From JAJFKX01 sp965230265 (lineage in GTDB: Bacteria > Pseudomonadota > Gammaproteobacteria > Xanthomonadales > Wenzhouxiangellaceae), in contig OZ245999.1 of assembly GCA_965230265.1 (NCBI GenBank), positions 3,100,001-3,164,000 on the forward strand: a stretch of DNA of 64,000 bases, given 5' to 3'. The notes under the pieces were generated by a model that was not told the origin of the DNA, did not search any database, and was given only the letters and a program-made list of their open reading frames with translations. A program made the translations under genes and the position numbers. Below are positions 55,836 through 64,000 of this stretch, piece after piece. Each line of letters opens with the position of its first letter. Position 1 is the first letter of the stretch.

Positions 55836-56714
55836 ATGTTGATTTTGTTTTTAAGTGGATTATATGGTTTATTGGATGCTTGGTTTACTTTTCCAAAACT
55901 TGAGAAAAAACAAGCCTTTAAAATTACAGGCAGGCCGCACCCAAGTTATAAGAATCAACCCAAACCCGATTGGGTAATTCAAACCATTATTCAATATAAG
56001 GCTTTTAATCCATTGTTGAGCAGCAGGAAATTATCGGATACCTTTAACAGGCAGTTCGCCGATCGCGACAGCGTTTGTCATTCTACTGTTAATAAGTATC
56101 TGAGAATCTATCAAGCTGATGTACGGTTGAAAAGGCAACAACTGAAACGAAGAAAACCTGTCATTGGTCCACCGAACAACACCTGGGGTGTGGATTTAAC
56201 GGGCAAACAGGTAACAGGGGAAACCCGCTGGATACTGGGGGTGATTGATCATGGCACGCGGGCCTGTGTGGTTTTACAATCACTGTCTGATAAACGCTGC
56301 ATCAGCATTATTCATGCACTGACAAAGGCCATGCAGCGGTTTGGCATACCCAAAACCATTAGAACCGATAATGAAGCCACTTTTTCAGCGCGGTTATTCG
56401 AGGCTTTCCTATCGCTATTGGGTATAAAGCATCAGCAGATTGATTTGGCTTGTCCTTGGCAAAATGGAAGAGTTGAGCGATTCTTCGGAACATTGAAGGA
56501 AAAGCTGTATCAGCCTGAGGTGTTCAACGATAATGGTTTGACCCAATTGATCGGTAAATTCCGGTTTTGGTATAACCATGTGCGTACCCATCAGAGTTTG
56601 CAGGGTTATACACCGGCGGAGGTTTGGGGCAAAAGACATCCTAATCAAAGAGCATTTTACTATTCTGCCTGGGATGGTTTGCTGACCGGTTACTATGATC
56701 CACCGAATGGGTAA
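55836..56714 (+). CDS. DDE integrase-core transposase (IS481/IS3-like)
   Basis: 292 residues from ATG 55836 (frame open from 55728, but the upstream part covers palindrome P1). The catalytic triad is Asp120 (WGVDLTG), Asp178 (IRTDNEATF) and Glu214 (QNGRVERFFG), with 35 residues between the last two as in rve-fold transposases. The N-terminal ~90 residues look like an HTH/DNA-binding part. No clear terminal inverted repeats or target duplication were found, so it is probably an isolated or decayed element. It lies beside the toxin-tip cassettes. Confidence 0.85.
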   Translation: MLILFLSGLYGLLDAWFTFPKLEKKQAFKITGRPHPSYKNQPKPDWVIQTIIQYKAFNPLLSSRKLSDTFNRQFADRDSVCHSTVNKYLRIYQADVRLKRQQLKRRKPVIGPPNNTWGVDLTGKQVTGETRWILGVIDHGTRACVVLQSLSDKRCISIIHALTKAMQRFGIPKTIRTDNEATFSARLFEAFLSLLGIKHQQIDLACPWQNGRVERFFGTLKEKLYQPEVFNDNGLTQLIGKFRFWYNHVRTHQSLQGYTPAEVWGKRHPNQRAFYYSAWDGLLTGYYDPPNG

Positions 56715-56863
56715 CCTAATTCATATATCACTGTTTACAGCAAATGATCGATTTGCAGGGGTTGGTTTATTCAGAGGTTAAAAAAGAGGGCGAATTGAGC
56801 AATATTTGCTCAGCTTTGAGGAATTAAAAACTTGGGGAGCAGGTAATTTAATGAGATTTGCTT

Positions 56864-56904
56864 AAAAAATACCGCTCCGGGAGAACCAGAGCGGTGGGTT
56901 TTTC
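56864..56904. terminator. Bidirectional rho-independent terminator
   Basis: Seven-base stem ACCGCTC (56871-56877) with GAGCGGT (56889-56895) and an 11-base loop. It is flanked by six As on the left and GGGTTTTTC on the right. On the minus strand it gives a stem followed by TATTTTTT; on the plus strand it ends GGGTTTTT. It separates the transposase from the Rhs fragment. Confidence 0.75.
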
Positions 56905-56918
56905 GTTTATACAGAACA

Positions 56919-57267
56919 CCAAAGTAGCTGTCGTAGCTATAACCCATCGACATGGCATTGACCGTGGTATTGGGGTGGTTGAGCTGTTGCTGTACACCCA
57001 TCGGCCGGTTGACACCATCGTAGTCGTAGACTTTTCTGACCAGCGGAATCAGTTGACCACCAGGGCTACAGTCATCGCGTTGCTCACTGATTAGCAGACC
57101 CTCATTGTTCGGTGAATCATAGTCCCAGCGGTTACATAAACCGGCGGTTTCTTGCTCACGCAAGCGACCCAGACGGTCATAGTTGAAGGTAAATACATTG
57201 CTGTTGGCATCGGTCTGGGCAATCACTTCGCCCAGACCATTGTAGCTGTAATCCCAGGTGCCCATGT
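56919..57267 (-). pseudogene. Displaced fragment of the Rhs core
   Basis: 349 bp read as identical to 61170-61518 inside the large Rhs gene, at a constant offset of 4,251 bp. It encodes part of the YD-repeat region (MGTWDYSYNGLGEV... to GYSYDSYFG). No start or toxin domain belongs to it. The open frame 56810-57484 is a chance fusion of this fragment with flanking DNA. Identity across 349 bp implies a recent copying or deletion event. Confidence 0.9.
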
Positions 57268-57487
57268 GATTGTGCTTAATCTGAATGCTGAACCGCTGGC
57301 CATTCGGGATGTGATTGATCAGCGGTTGGGGTTGTTGCAGGCGATGTTGGCGGTGACTTATGGGGAGTGTGATAACCCCTTTTACCGCCTTAGTGATCAG
57401 CATCTGGACGGCTACCATCTGGCCTTGGCCAGACAGGTTCAGGTGATTGGGCAACTCATGGAGCTGCTGGATAATACCCGCCATTAG
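57268..57487 (+). pseudogene. Truncated helical ORF, 3' end within direct repeat 1
   Basis: The plus strand keeps an open frame for about 70 codons ending LLDNTRH at TAG 57487, with a helical look (ALARQVQVIGQLMELL). Its 5' end is cut by the Rhs fragment at 57267. The last 128 bp are repeated at 58459-58586, again ending in TAG. So a real gene 3' end may have been copied, but I do not recognise the family. Confidence 0.4.
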
Positions 57488-57553
57488 CGCATCACCCTAA
57501 AAACCAACCATTCACAATTTGTGAATGTTGTGCCGGGAAGCATTACCCGGTAC
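57360..57553. repeat. Direct repeat DR1 bounding the orphan toxin cassette
   Basis: Matches 58459-58652 at an exact 1,099-bp offset. The first 80 bp are nearly identical, and the middle is diverged. The last part keeps palindrome P2 (57509-57527, CATTCACAA and complement) and a GCCGGG...CCCGG hairpin (57531-57550). Confidence 0.8.
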
Positions 57554-57600
57554 TGCAGATGTGTTCAGACGGATGTAACTGTCCTATCCCTTACTCAGAA

Positions 57601-58011
57601 TTAGTGGATTGTATCCTGTTCTCTAAGCCTTTCTTCAGCTGCCTCCCCCCTCATTCTTACTCCTTTATTTTTATCATTTTTAATTTTTTGGATTAACTCA
57701 AATGTAGATTCATCCTCTTTATTGAGCAGTGGAAATATCGCGCCAAAGGCATACCATCTAATTATTGGTGCTTCATGATCAACCAAATCCCATAACCTAG
57801 ATGTAAATTCTGCATTATCATAATAGCTAACCGATATTTCATTAAGGAGGTATAGACCTTGACAAACGATATTTTCGTCTTCATGGTCTATTAATTCTAT
57901 AATTTCTATAGGGTTCCTACCATAATAAAATTCATTAACTAAGTCGTTTATTGCTTGCCCATCATCGTTGGGATTCGACAAGATAGATTTGACTTCTTCT
58001 ATAATAGACAT
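57601..58011 (-). CDS. Predicted immunity protein, HEAT-repeat-like
   Basis: 136 residues made of short helical repeats (IEIIELIDHEDENIVCQGLYLLNEI, RLWDLVDHEAPIIRWYAFGAIF are the clearest pair, each near a DHE turn). HEAT-like cytoplasmic immunity proteins are common partners of polymorphic toxins. ATG 58011 directly follows the TAA of the orphan tip with AGGG upstream, so it is translated with it. AT-rich like other tip/immunity DNA. Family not further identified. Confidence 0.7.
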   Translation of the reverse strand: MSIIEEVKSILSNPNDDGQAINDLVNEFYYGRNPIEIIELIDHEDENIVCQGLYLLNEISVSYYDNAEFTSRLWDLVDHEAPIIRWYAFGAIFPLLNKEDESTFELIQKIKNDKNKGVRMRGEAAEERLREQDTIH

Positions 58012-58425
58012 TTAATTATCCCTAGCTTTCTTCAATTGTGAAAGAAACGCTTCTTCTTCAGAAATTCTGCGCGCATGGCCAACCCTGCCTGGATTAATTA
58101 CGCCCGAAGCATCAAAACTGCTTAACTCAGCTTTCCTGGAGGATAAACTTGTCTCGAAAGCATCAATTGCATCATCGAGTTGCCCTCTGCTTAAATTACC
58201 TGGAACAGAGTTTGGAATCGGGCCATCAATCTTTAAACCGAAATCAGAATTTTTAAGATTAACTTGACCCGTTTCAATATCGAATACAGAGCGTTTCGCA
58301 TCCGAAGCTCGCCGTATATCCTTAGCAGCATCATCACCTTTCTTAGCCTTCCTCGCCCTGTTTAATGCAACACCTCCAGGACCAGCAACACCAGCAACAA
58401 CATCTGTGGCATCTGGCGTAACCAC
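58012..58425 (-). CDS. Orphan Rhs C-terminal toxin tip
   Basis: 137 residues from GTG 58425. The frame is open further upstream through GYHTPHDIETAV into direct repeat DR2 until a stop there. There is no Rhs core, signal or obvious start. Features such as GVALNRARKAKKGDDAAKDI and PGRVGHARRISEEEAF are typical of a pretoxin linker plus toxin domain, but the toxin class is not recognised. It ends directly at the immunity gene start. It is likely a silent or displaced tip that could be joined to the Rhs core by recombination. Confidence 0.65.
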   Translation of the reverse strand: MVTPDATDVVAGVAGPGGVALNRARKAKKGDDAAKDIRRASDAKRSVFDIETGQVNLKNSDFGLKIDGPIPNSVPGNLSRGQLDDAIDAFETSLSSRKAELSSFDASGVINPGRVGHARRISEEEAFLSQLKKARDN

Positions 58426-58458
58426 TGAATCAACGACATCGACTGCTGTTTCAATATC

Positions 58459-58652
58459 ATGGGGAGTGTGATAACCCCTTTTACCGCCTTAGCGATCAGC
58501 ATCTGGACGGCTACCATCTGGCCTTGGCCAGGCAGGTCACCATTATTGAGCAGCTGCTCGGGCTGCTAAACCAACACCGGCATTAGGCCTCAACCGTCTA
58601 ACCAGATCATTCACAAAGTGTGAATGCTGTGCCGGGATGCATTACCCGGCAC
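58459..58652. repeat. Direct repeat DR2 bounding the orphan toxin cassette
   Basis: Second copy of DR1, 1,099 bp to the right. It contains palindrome P3 (58608-58626, CATTCACA and complement around AAG) and a stronger hairpin TGTGCCGGG...CCCGGCACA (58628-58653). It lies 13 bp from the stop of the main immunity gene, so the hairpin may also terminate that transcript. Confidence 0.8.
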
Positions 58653-58665
58653 AGCAAATTATCTA

Positions 58666-58944
58666 TCAATCCTGTATTTTAGATAAACCCTTGGCAACCT
58701 TCCAACAGAAATAAAAGAGCATAAAACCAATAAGCAGCACAAGCAGAGCAGTTTTTTCGAGCCCGAATTTTTCAATCCAGCCATCTTTAATAAGAATGCC
58801 AATTGGCAAAAACAAAAGCATAGATGCAATCACATATAGGTATGATGACCAAGACTTATGCTTGTAATTAATACATACTTTTAATAAAGCATTTTGTAAC
58901 AATAAAATCAATAAGAAAACACTAATTAAAATTAACTCACTCAT
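58666..58944 (-). CDS. Predicted membrane immunity protein for the main Rhs tip
   Basis: 92 residues with three hydrophobic helices (about 3-20, 32-50 and 61-82). ATG 58944 overlaps the Rhs stop by eight bases; TTG 58962 and ATG 58950 are alternatives. Immediate position after the Rhs toxin end is the usual place for the cognate immunity gene. A membrane immunity protein fits a toxin that acts on or in the membrane. AT-rich. Assignment rests on position and topology. Confidence 0.7.
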   Translation of the reverse strand: MSELILISVFLLILLLQNALLKVCINYKHKSWSSYLYVIASMLLFLPIGILIKDGWIEKFGLEKTALLVLLIGFMLFYFCWKVAKGLSKIQD

Positions 58945-61900
58945 CGTCATTTGCTCTATCAACTGTATCTATAATACCTATTCCACTGACAATACCCTCA
59001 GTAGTTAAACCTGCTTTAGTGGCTTGCCTGAACGCAGGCTCAAAATCAGAGTCACTTCTTCTAAACAACTTAAATGAACCTTCTCTTAAAACAGGTCTAG
59101 TAAGACCTATAACCGATGATCCTAGGTTAAGAACACCAAAAGTAATATCTCCAGCATCCTCACCCAATGTGGCCTGCAACCCATCTCTTACAAACCCATC
59201 CGAACCTGAAAAGCCTTCTTGGATATTACTGGCACCTAGAGTCCCGATACCAACCCCACCTGCACAAGCCAAACCTCCACTACCTGCGCAAATGGCTGTG
59301 CCCAATGCAATCTGGGCGCCACCACCGACAACAGTTGCTGTTCTACCCAAAACGTCAACACCTTCTTCTGCTACAAAACCACTAAGTTTTTCCGTATCAC
59401 CATCAACAATATCGCTGGATAGCGTGACTATCCCCTTCCTGAAGACCCTCCACCATCTGGAAAATGCACTGCCGCGGTCTGTTCCACCAAGCAAGACCTC
59501 AGTCGTTGAATCAGGGTTTTGCGCACACAGTAACGGTGCACGACACCCCGCACCATCCATCTGTTGCATTGCGTTCAATGCATTGGCATTCGGCGATTGC
59601 TGGTTGCGTGCACCTAACGAATCCTGATTGCTACCTTGATTAATGGTACCACCAGTTCCTGCAGTGCCATTATCCAAAGAAACTCCGCCACAAGATGCCC
59701 CAAAACTACACCTGCCTGTGCCAAAGTTTTTCGGCTGGTTCCTGTTTTCTTCTTTAGGCTCACAAAGCTCTGGGTTTTGCTCACATACACCTTTTACCGC
59801 ACCGGCTATTGTATAACCCGTGGGGTCAGTACCCGCTAGCGGGTTATTCATGATGTAGCTATACGGATTTAGTGATTGACTATTCGTTGGGAACTGAATC
59901 ACTGGATCAACACTCAGGAACCTACCCAGATTGTAATCATAAGCCCTACCATTCATATGTATCAGGTCCGTCCCATTCATATGCTCATGCCCGGTAAAGC
60001 CTCGCGTGGTCTCACTGAATCCATTTAGATCACCATAATAACCCGTGGTTTCATCGGTTTCACTACTGTCATGCCAGTCACCCTCCCTGGGTTTGCCGAA
60101 GGGGTCATAACCCCGATCTGAATCAGTTACTGACACACCATTGTCTTTGCTCATCACTGCCACACTGCCTAAACGATCCTTATGCAGGTAGGTGATGCCC
60201 GTTTCATCGGCCAGTGGGGTTTCATAATCCACCGTGAACACCGCAAAGTCATCCAGATACAGTTTGTGGATATTGCCGGTACGCTCATAGGCCTTGTCCA
60301 AATACACCGTGGTCTGATTCATTGCACCATCGTTGTTTTTGCGCTGCAGATAACGCTGCTGATCGGCCCCATACCAGAACTCATTGCTGGAAAGCCCTCG
60401 GGTAATGCTGGTCGGCTTGTTATAGGCATCATAGACAATGTCCAGGTTGCCATTGTGGATGTTTCTGCCGCATATCAGATTGCCGTTGGCATCGTAACCA
60501 AACTGGGCAATACCACCGCCCGCATTGGCCGTAAGATTCAATGAAGTAACCGCGTTGGGCCCGGCATTGGCATTGCCACAGGCCGATGGATTGCCGCCGT
60601 AGGTATAACCACTGCCGTAATCGGATTTGTTCGTTAAATTGCCCAGTGCGTCGTAGTCATAGTCAATCTGGGAATCATCACCATTGTTATACATCCGATG
60701 ACTGGATAACAACCGATGCAAGCGGTCATAGGTGAAGGTTTCCAGTTCACTGATGGGTGGTCCACCAACACCGTCCAGGCTATGACGAACCTGCTGTTTC
60801 AGGTTGCCAAACAGATCGTATTCATAGAAGTAATCCAGCAGCGGCGGATTATCGACATTCAGATCATCCGGTAGCGTGGTCTGGCGCATCTGCCAGGTGG
60901 CCTGATAGTACTGAGTAGTCTGTGTTTGCCCGTTTTTGTAGCGCTGGGCTTGCAATTGGCCATTGGGCGTCATGGACTGGATTCTGCGCCAGGCGCTGTT
61001 AATGGGCTGGTTATAGTCAACACCATCAGCAGGGGCTCCATAGTTTATGGAATCGCCTTGCTCTACCAGATAACCATTGATGTTGTACTTGCTGTACAGG
61101 CGAACCACATCCACCGGACTGGTACCATCACCTGTGCCATCGACCGACCAGGTCATCGCCTGCATACGGCCAAAGTAGCTGTCGTAGCTATAACCCATCG
61201 ACATGGCATTGACCGTGGTATTGGGGTGGTTGAGCTGTTGCTGTACACCCATCGGCCGGTTGACACCATCGTAGTCGTAGACTTTTCTGACCAGCGGAAT
61301 CAGTTGACCACCAGGGCTACAGTCATCGCGTTGCTCACTGATTAGCAGACCCTCATTGTTCGGTGAATCATAGTCCCAGCGGTTACATAAACCGGCGGTT
61401 TCTTGCTCACGCAAGCGACCCAGACGGTCATAGTTGAAGGTAAATACATTGCTGTTGGCATCGGTCTGGGCAATCACTTCGCCCAGACCATTGTAGCTGT
61501 AATCCCAGGTGCCCATGTTCGGGTCAACCAGCTGGATGCGATGGCCCAGATCGTTATAGGTCGCCGTGGTGGCATTGGGTTGGGGGTCTTCAATCCGGAT
61601 CGGATTGCCCTGACCGTCATACCAGAATCGGGTGGGCTCGCCATGCGCATCGATGGTGCGCAGCAACCAGCCGTTGCTGGCGTAGCTGCGCTGCACACAC
61701 AGCAGATCACCATGGACATTACCGGCAATACCCACCGAACAGCTGCCCTGGCTGGGTGCTATGGCACTGGTGGTCACGGTAACCTCGGTGCTTAGGCCAT
61801 TGTGAACATAATGCGTGTACATATCCTGAGACACGAAGGGATCCATGGTGGCCTGTTGGGGCTGGATTTTCATTTGCATCCGGCCCAGCGGATCAAACAA

Positions 61901-64000
61901 GTATTCATTGGTATAAACCAGCCCACCATCGTAACGTGGAATGCTGTCACTGATAACTTGACCGCGAGCATTGTATTGCTGCTCGACCACTACGGTGTTG
62001 TCAAAGCCTGCACTGTGGGTGCGCAACACACGATTTAATGAATCCATGGCTTGGTGCACCACCGGTGCGCCATCGGTGATCACGCTCATGCAGTAGGCCA
62101 TACCGTCCGGCGAGCTCATGCCCGGACAGCTGCTACTGTAACGGGTGCTGCTGCGCGGTGCATAGTGCTGAGTGATCAGAGTTTCATCAATATTCTCGTC
62201 TTGTGGGTACCAGGTTTCAATTTCCCGGCCAAAGGCATCGTAGGCCATGCGGGTGACCAGACCATTGGCGTCAATCACTTTGATCGGATTGCCTTCCCGA
62301 GCGTCAATGGTGGTGTAGACGGTATGCTCCACCGCATTTTCCACTGAGCTTGGGAAATAACCTTCCCCATCATAGGTGGTGGTGGTTTTCCGGTCGGGCT
62401 GCGTACTGTCACTGGCCGCCAGATCGCTGGCCGTGATGGTAATATCCACAGGATTACCATAAGGGCTTTGCGGGTAATTGTAGTTGGTCTGCGTACGTTG
62501 CCAGGCCAAATTGGCGTTATTGAATGTGGCACAGTCAGCATCACTTTGATCACCTTCGGTAATCAGCTGGCAATCAGGCTTGCGCAGGTCAGTGTCATAA
62601 CTCATCAATTGGGTGGTAGTCCTGACCGGTGGTGCAACTGCGGTATTGGCCATGCTGTCAGCATAACTGACAATGGTCGATGTGGTCACACTGCTGTCCA
62701 TCCGATTCAACCACCAGCTGGCATTGTCCTGCACGGTGTAGTCGTTCACCGTATGTTGTTGGTGCGTCATATCGGTGAATAAATCCAGGTCGATGTTATC
62801 GGTCGTCAACACCGTCGATTCGATCAGGTTGCCATAGGCATCAAAGTCGTAAGTGCCTGTGGTTCGGCTAAACGCCACCGAACCAGCAATACCAGGTTCA
62901 TATTGCTCACTTTCGGTGTAGCTACTGACAGGGTGATAGATACCCGGCTGCTCACTGGTGGTATGAGTCACCTCAGCCAGCGCCGCTGATATCCCTTGAC
63001 CAGGCGTATGCGCATCATCGATATTGCATAAGGCCACAGTGGCATTTTCTGGCATAGTGCTTTCGATACGACAGCCCCAGTCAGTAAGGCTGTAAGACAA
63101 CATTGGCTCAGTATCCGGCAGTGCAAAACCACCACCAGTGGCACGGTCTTGAAGTGGGTCATAGGCAACGCTGCTCAGTTGGCTATAGGTCGCTTCCAGA
63201 CGCCCGGCCAGTGGGAATATTTGATGGAATACCGAGACACTGCGCAGATTGTTGTCGGCCTCATGTGCCGGATTGAATGGATCGCTGACCACTTGTTCAC
63301 TGACAATCTTGCGGAAGCCCTGGAAACCACGGCCCTGGTTATTGTAGACCGCCTCCTCATAACCAAAGTAGGTGCTGTTGTTCAGGCGTGTACCGGCATC
63401 CAGCAAGCCATTGTTTTGATGGAACTCACTGACCACATACATGCTGGAGGAGAAGTAAAAATATTCACCCACACCATTGTCGACATAGCCATCACCAGAG
63501 GTACGATCAGGCACCACATACAAGGGCAGGTTTGGTACATCCGGGCGGTCAGGGTTCGCCGATAACGGAGCATAACCCCAGGCCGATTGATGGTTAAAGC
63601 CATCGGTCACAAGGGTCATTAAGTCCAGGGTCTGATCACGCGGGGCAATATTGCGGGTAATGTAGTAGCCGCGGAACTCGCCGGATGTCATACCGGGGGC
63701 ATAGGCTGTGGTGGCTGCATCATCAATCAACCCATTGTCTGTTAAGGCACTGTTGCCGGTTGCCACTGGTGCAGTTGTCCAGCAACGGGTACCTTCCAAA
63801 CCAATCACGGTAAAGTTATCCGGGTCTTCCTCAATACAGCCAAACACGGTCAGCAGGTCGGTAATTCCATCACCAAAGCCGTCGTCAGCCATACTGCGTG
63901 CGGTGGCAATAATACCGGTAACATCGCTATCGATCAGGTTGCTGACCACAGTGTTGCCAGTTAGGCTGGCCTGGTCAAACTCCAGCACACCCATTTGATA
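58937..64000 (-). CDS. Rhs-repeat polymorphic toxin, 5' end beyond window
   Basis: More than 1,687 residues; the frame runs off the right edge, and a Met at 63994 is internal. Many YD repeats (YDAFGRE, YNARGQV, YDRLGRL, YDALGNL) form the shell. The conserved core end GRFLSVDPV...NPYSYIMNNPLAGTDPTGY marks the cleavage/junction point. The ~290-residue tip after it has a Gln/Asn-rich linker and GRTATVVGGGAQIALGTAIC...ASNIQEGF, resembling DUF4225-type toxin tips. The N-terminal PAAR or secretion signal is not visible. The tip-immunity pair is followed by an orphan cassette. Confidence 0.93.
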   Translation of the reverse strand, partial: YQMGVLEFDQASLTGNTVVSNLIDSDVTGIIATARSMADDGFGDGITDLLTVFGCIEEDPDNFTVIGLEGTRCWTTAPVATGNSALTDNGLIDDAATTAYAPGMTSGEFRGYYITRNIAPRDQTLDLMTLVTDGFNHQSAWGYAPLSANPDRPDVPNLPLYVVPDRTSGDGYVDNGVGEYFYFSSSMYVVSEFHQNNGLLDAGTRLNNSTYFGYEEAVYNNQGRGFQGFRKIVSEQVVSDPFNPAHEADNNLRSVSVFHQIFPLAGRLEATYSQLSSVAYDPLQDRATGGGFALPDTEPMLSYSLTDWGCRIESTMPENATVALCNIDDAHTPGQGISAALAEVTHTTSEQPGIYHPVSSYTESEQYEPGIAGSVAFSRTTGTYDFDAYGNLIESTVLTTDNIDLDLFTDMTHQQHTVNDYTVQDNASWWLNRMDSSVTTSTIVSYADSMANTAVAPPVRTTTQLMSYDTDLRKPDCQLITEGDQSDADCATFNNANLAWQRTQTNYNYPQSPYGNPVDITITASDLAASDSTQPDRKTTTTYDGEGYFPSSVENAVEHTVYTTIDAREGNPIKVIDANGLVTRMAYDAFGREIETWYPQDENIDETLITQHYAPRSSTRYSSSCPGMSSPDGMAYCMSVITDGAPVVHQAMDSLNRVLRTHSAGFDNTVVVEQQYNARGQVISDSIPRYDGGLVYTNEYLFDPLGRMQMKIQPQQATMDPFVSQDMYTHYVHNGLSTEVTVTTSAIAPSQGSCSVGIAGNVHGDLLCVQRSYASNGWLLRTIDAHGEPTRFWYDGQGNPIRIEDPQPNATTATYNDLGHRIQLVDPNMGTWDYSYNGLGEVIAQTDANSNVFTFNYDRLGRLREQETAGLCNRWDYDSPNNEGLLISEQRDDCSPGGQLIPLVRKVYDYDGVNRPMGVQQQLNHPNTTVNAMSMGYSYDSYFGRMQAMTWSVDGTGDGTSPVDVVRLYSKYNINGYLVEQGDSINYGAPADGVDYNQPINSAWRRIQSMTPNGQLQAQRYKNGQTQTTQYYQATWQMRQTTLPDDLNVDNPPLLDYFYEYDLFGNLKQQVRHSLDGVGGPPISELETFTYDRLHRLLSSHRMYNNGDDSQIDYDYDALGNLTNKSDYGSGYTYGGNPSACGNANAGPNAVTSLNLTANAGGGIAQFGYDANGNLICGRNIHNGNLDIVYDAYNKPTSITRGLSSNEFWYGADQQRYLQRKNNDGAMNQTTVYLDKAYERTGNIHKLYLDDFAVFTVDYETPLADETGITYLHKDRLGSVAVMSKDNGVSVTDSDRGYDPFGKPREGDWHDSSETDETTGYYGDLNGFSETTRGFTGHEHMNGTDLIHMNGRAYDYNLGRFLSVDPVIQFPTNSQSLNPYSYIMNNPLAGTDPTGYTIAGAVKGVCEQNPELCEPKEENRNQPKNFGTGRCSFGASCGGVSLDNGTAGTGGTINQGSNQDSLGARNQQSPNANALNAMQQMDGAGCRAPLLCAQNPDSTTEVLLGGTDRGSAFSRWWRVFRKGIVTLSSDIVDGDTEKLSGFVAEEGVDVLGRTATVVGGGAQIALGTAICAGSGGLACAGGVGIGTLGASNIQEGFSGSDGFVRDGLQATLGEDAGDITFGVLNLGSSVIGLTRPVLREGSFKLFRRSDSDFEPAFRQATKAGLTTEGIVSGIGIIDTVDRANDDE

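Noticed and set aside
56810..57484. 224-residue minus-strand frame
   Set aside because: Chance fusion of the displaced Rhs fragment with flanking DNA; no start signal and no complete domain.
57509..58653. Integron attC-like sites
   Set aside because: Hairpins lack the attC core-site layout and no integrase of the tyrosine type is present; the neighbour enzyme is a DDE transposase.
61403..61795. 130-residue plus-strand frame, also seen in part at 57152-57487
   Set aside because: Antisense to Rhs YD repeats; its repetition only reflects the 349-bp duplication.
1..64000. CRISPR arrays, tRNA or rRNA genes
   Set aside because: No regularly spaced short direct repeats, no tRNA cloverleaf with T-loop signature and no rRNA-like sequence were noticed on reading both strands.

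Overview
The window looks like a chromosome segment of a marine-type gammaproteobacterium of moderate GC. The evidence is the set of housekeeping genes (mutM, hemH, tatABC, tamA-tamB, ohr, an RND pump, a LytS/LytT-like two-component pair) together with an aryl-polyene-like pigment cluster. No rRNA, tRNA or CRISPR array was seen. Identifications rest on reading motifs and domain order; no database search was run.

Layout. 1-3.2 kb: a hydantoinase/oxoprolinase gene cut by the left edge, mutM and a small K+ channel. 3.2-17.2 kb: a minus-strand aryl-polyene-like operon running from the acyl carrier protein at 13.8 kb down to a lipoprotein at 3.2 kb, behind a good sigma70-like promoter at 14.0 kb. 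It holds ACP, a membrane protein, an AMP-ligase, an acyltransferase, a LolA-like carrier, an MMPL exporter, a ketosynthase, a chain-length-factor-like partner, a ketoreductase and a GT2 glycosyltransferase. A 245-bp nested palindromic element sits inside it. Beside it lie a carotenoid-cleavage-type dioxygenase and a divergent FAD-dependent halogenase-like enzyme. 17.4-26.5 kb: enzymes of mostly unknown role, a nucleoside-hydrolase-like gene, a TonB receptor and a Gly/Ser-rich secreted protein. A truncated second copy of the nucleoside-hydrolase 3' end follows at 26.7 kb.

27.1-33.1 kb is an AT-rich accessory island and the most interesting part. Four tightly coupled genes encode a D12-class DNA adenine methyltransferase, a two-TM protein with a PLD-like domain, a GHMP/beta-RFAP-synthase-like protein, and a fusion of a HAM1/ITPase-like domain, a P-loop kinase and a C-terminal winged-helix-like region. 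I do not recognise this combination as a described system. A NERD protein and a YoeB/YefM toxin-antitoxin pair lie just upstream.

33.2-55.7 kb is mostly core: tamB-tamA, a Tat-exported vanadium-haloperoxidase-like enzyme, the RND pump with its adaptor, ohr, an SlyD-like FKBP, the two-component pair, a Na+/H+ antiporter, hemH, a secreted protein with an IPTL-like C-terminal anchor, tatABC and a polysaccharide deacetylase.

55.7-64.0 kb is a polymorphic-toxin locus. A large Rhs protein, whose 5' end lies beyond the right edge, carries a DUF4225-like C-terminal tip followed by a small membrane protein as presumed immunity. Downstream is an orphan tip plus immunity cassette bounded by ~194-bp direct repeats 1,099 bp apart, then a 349-bp identical copy of an internal Rhs segment, a strong terminator and a DDE transposase. 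The same small palindrome occurs three times across this locus.
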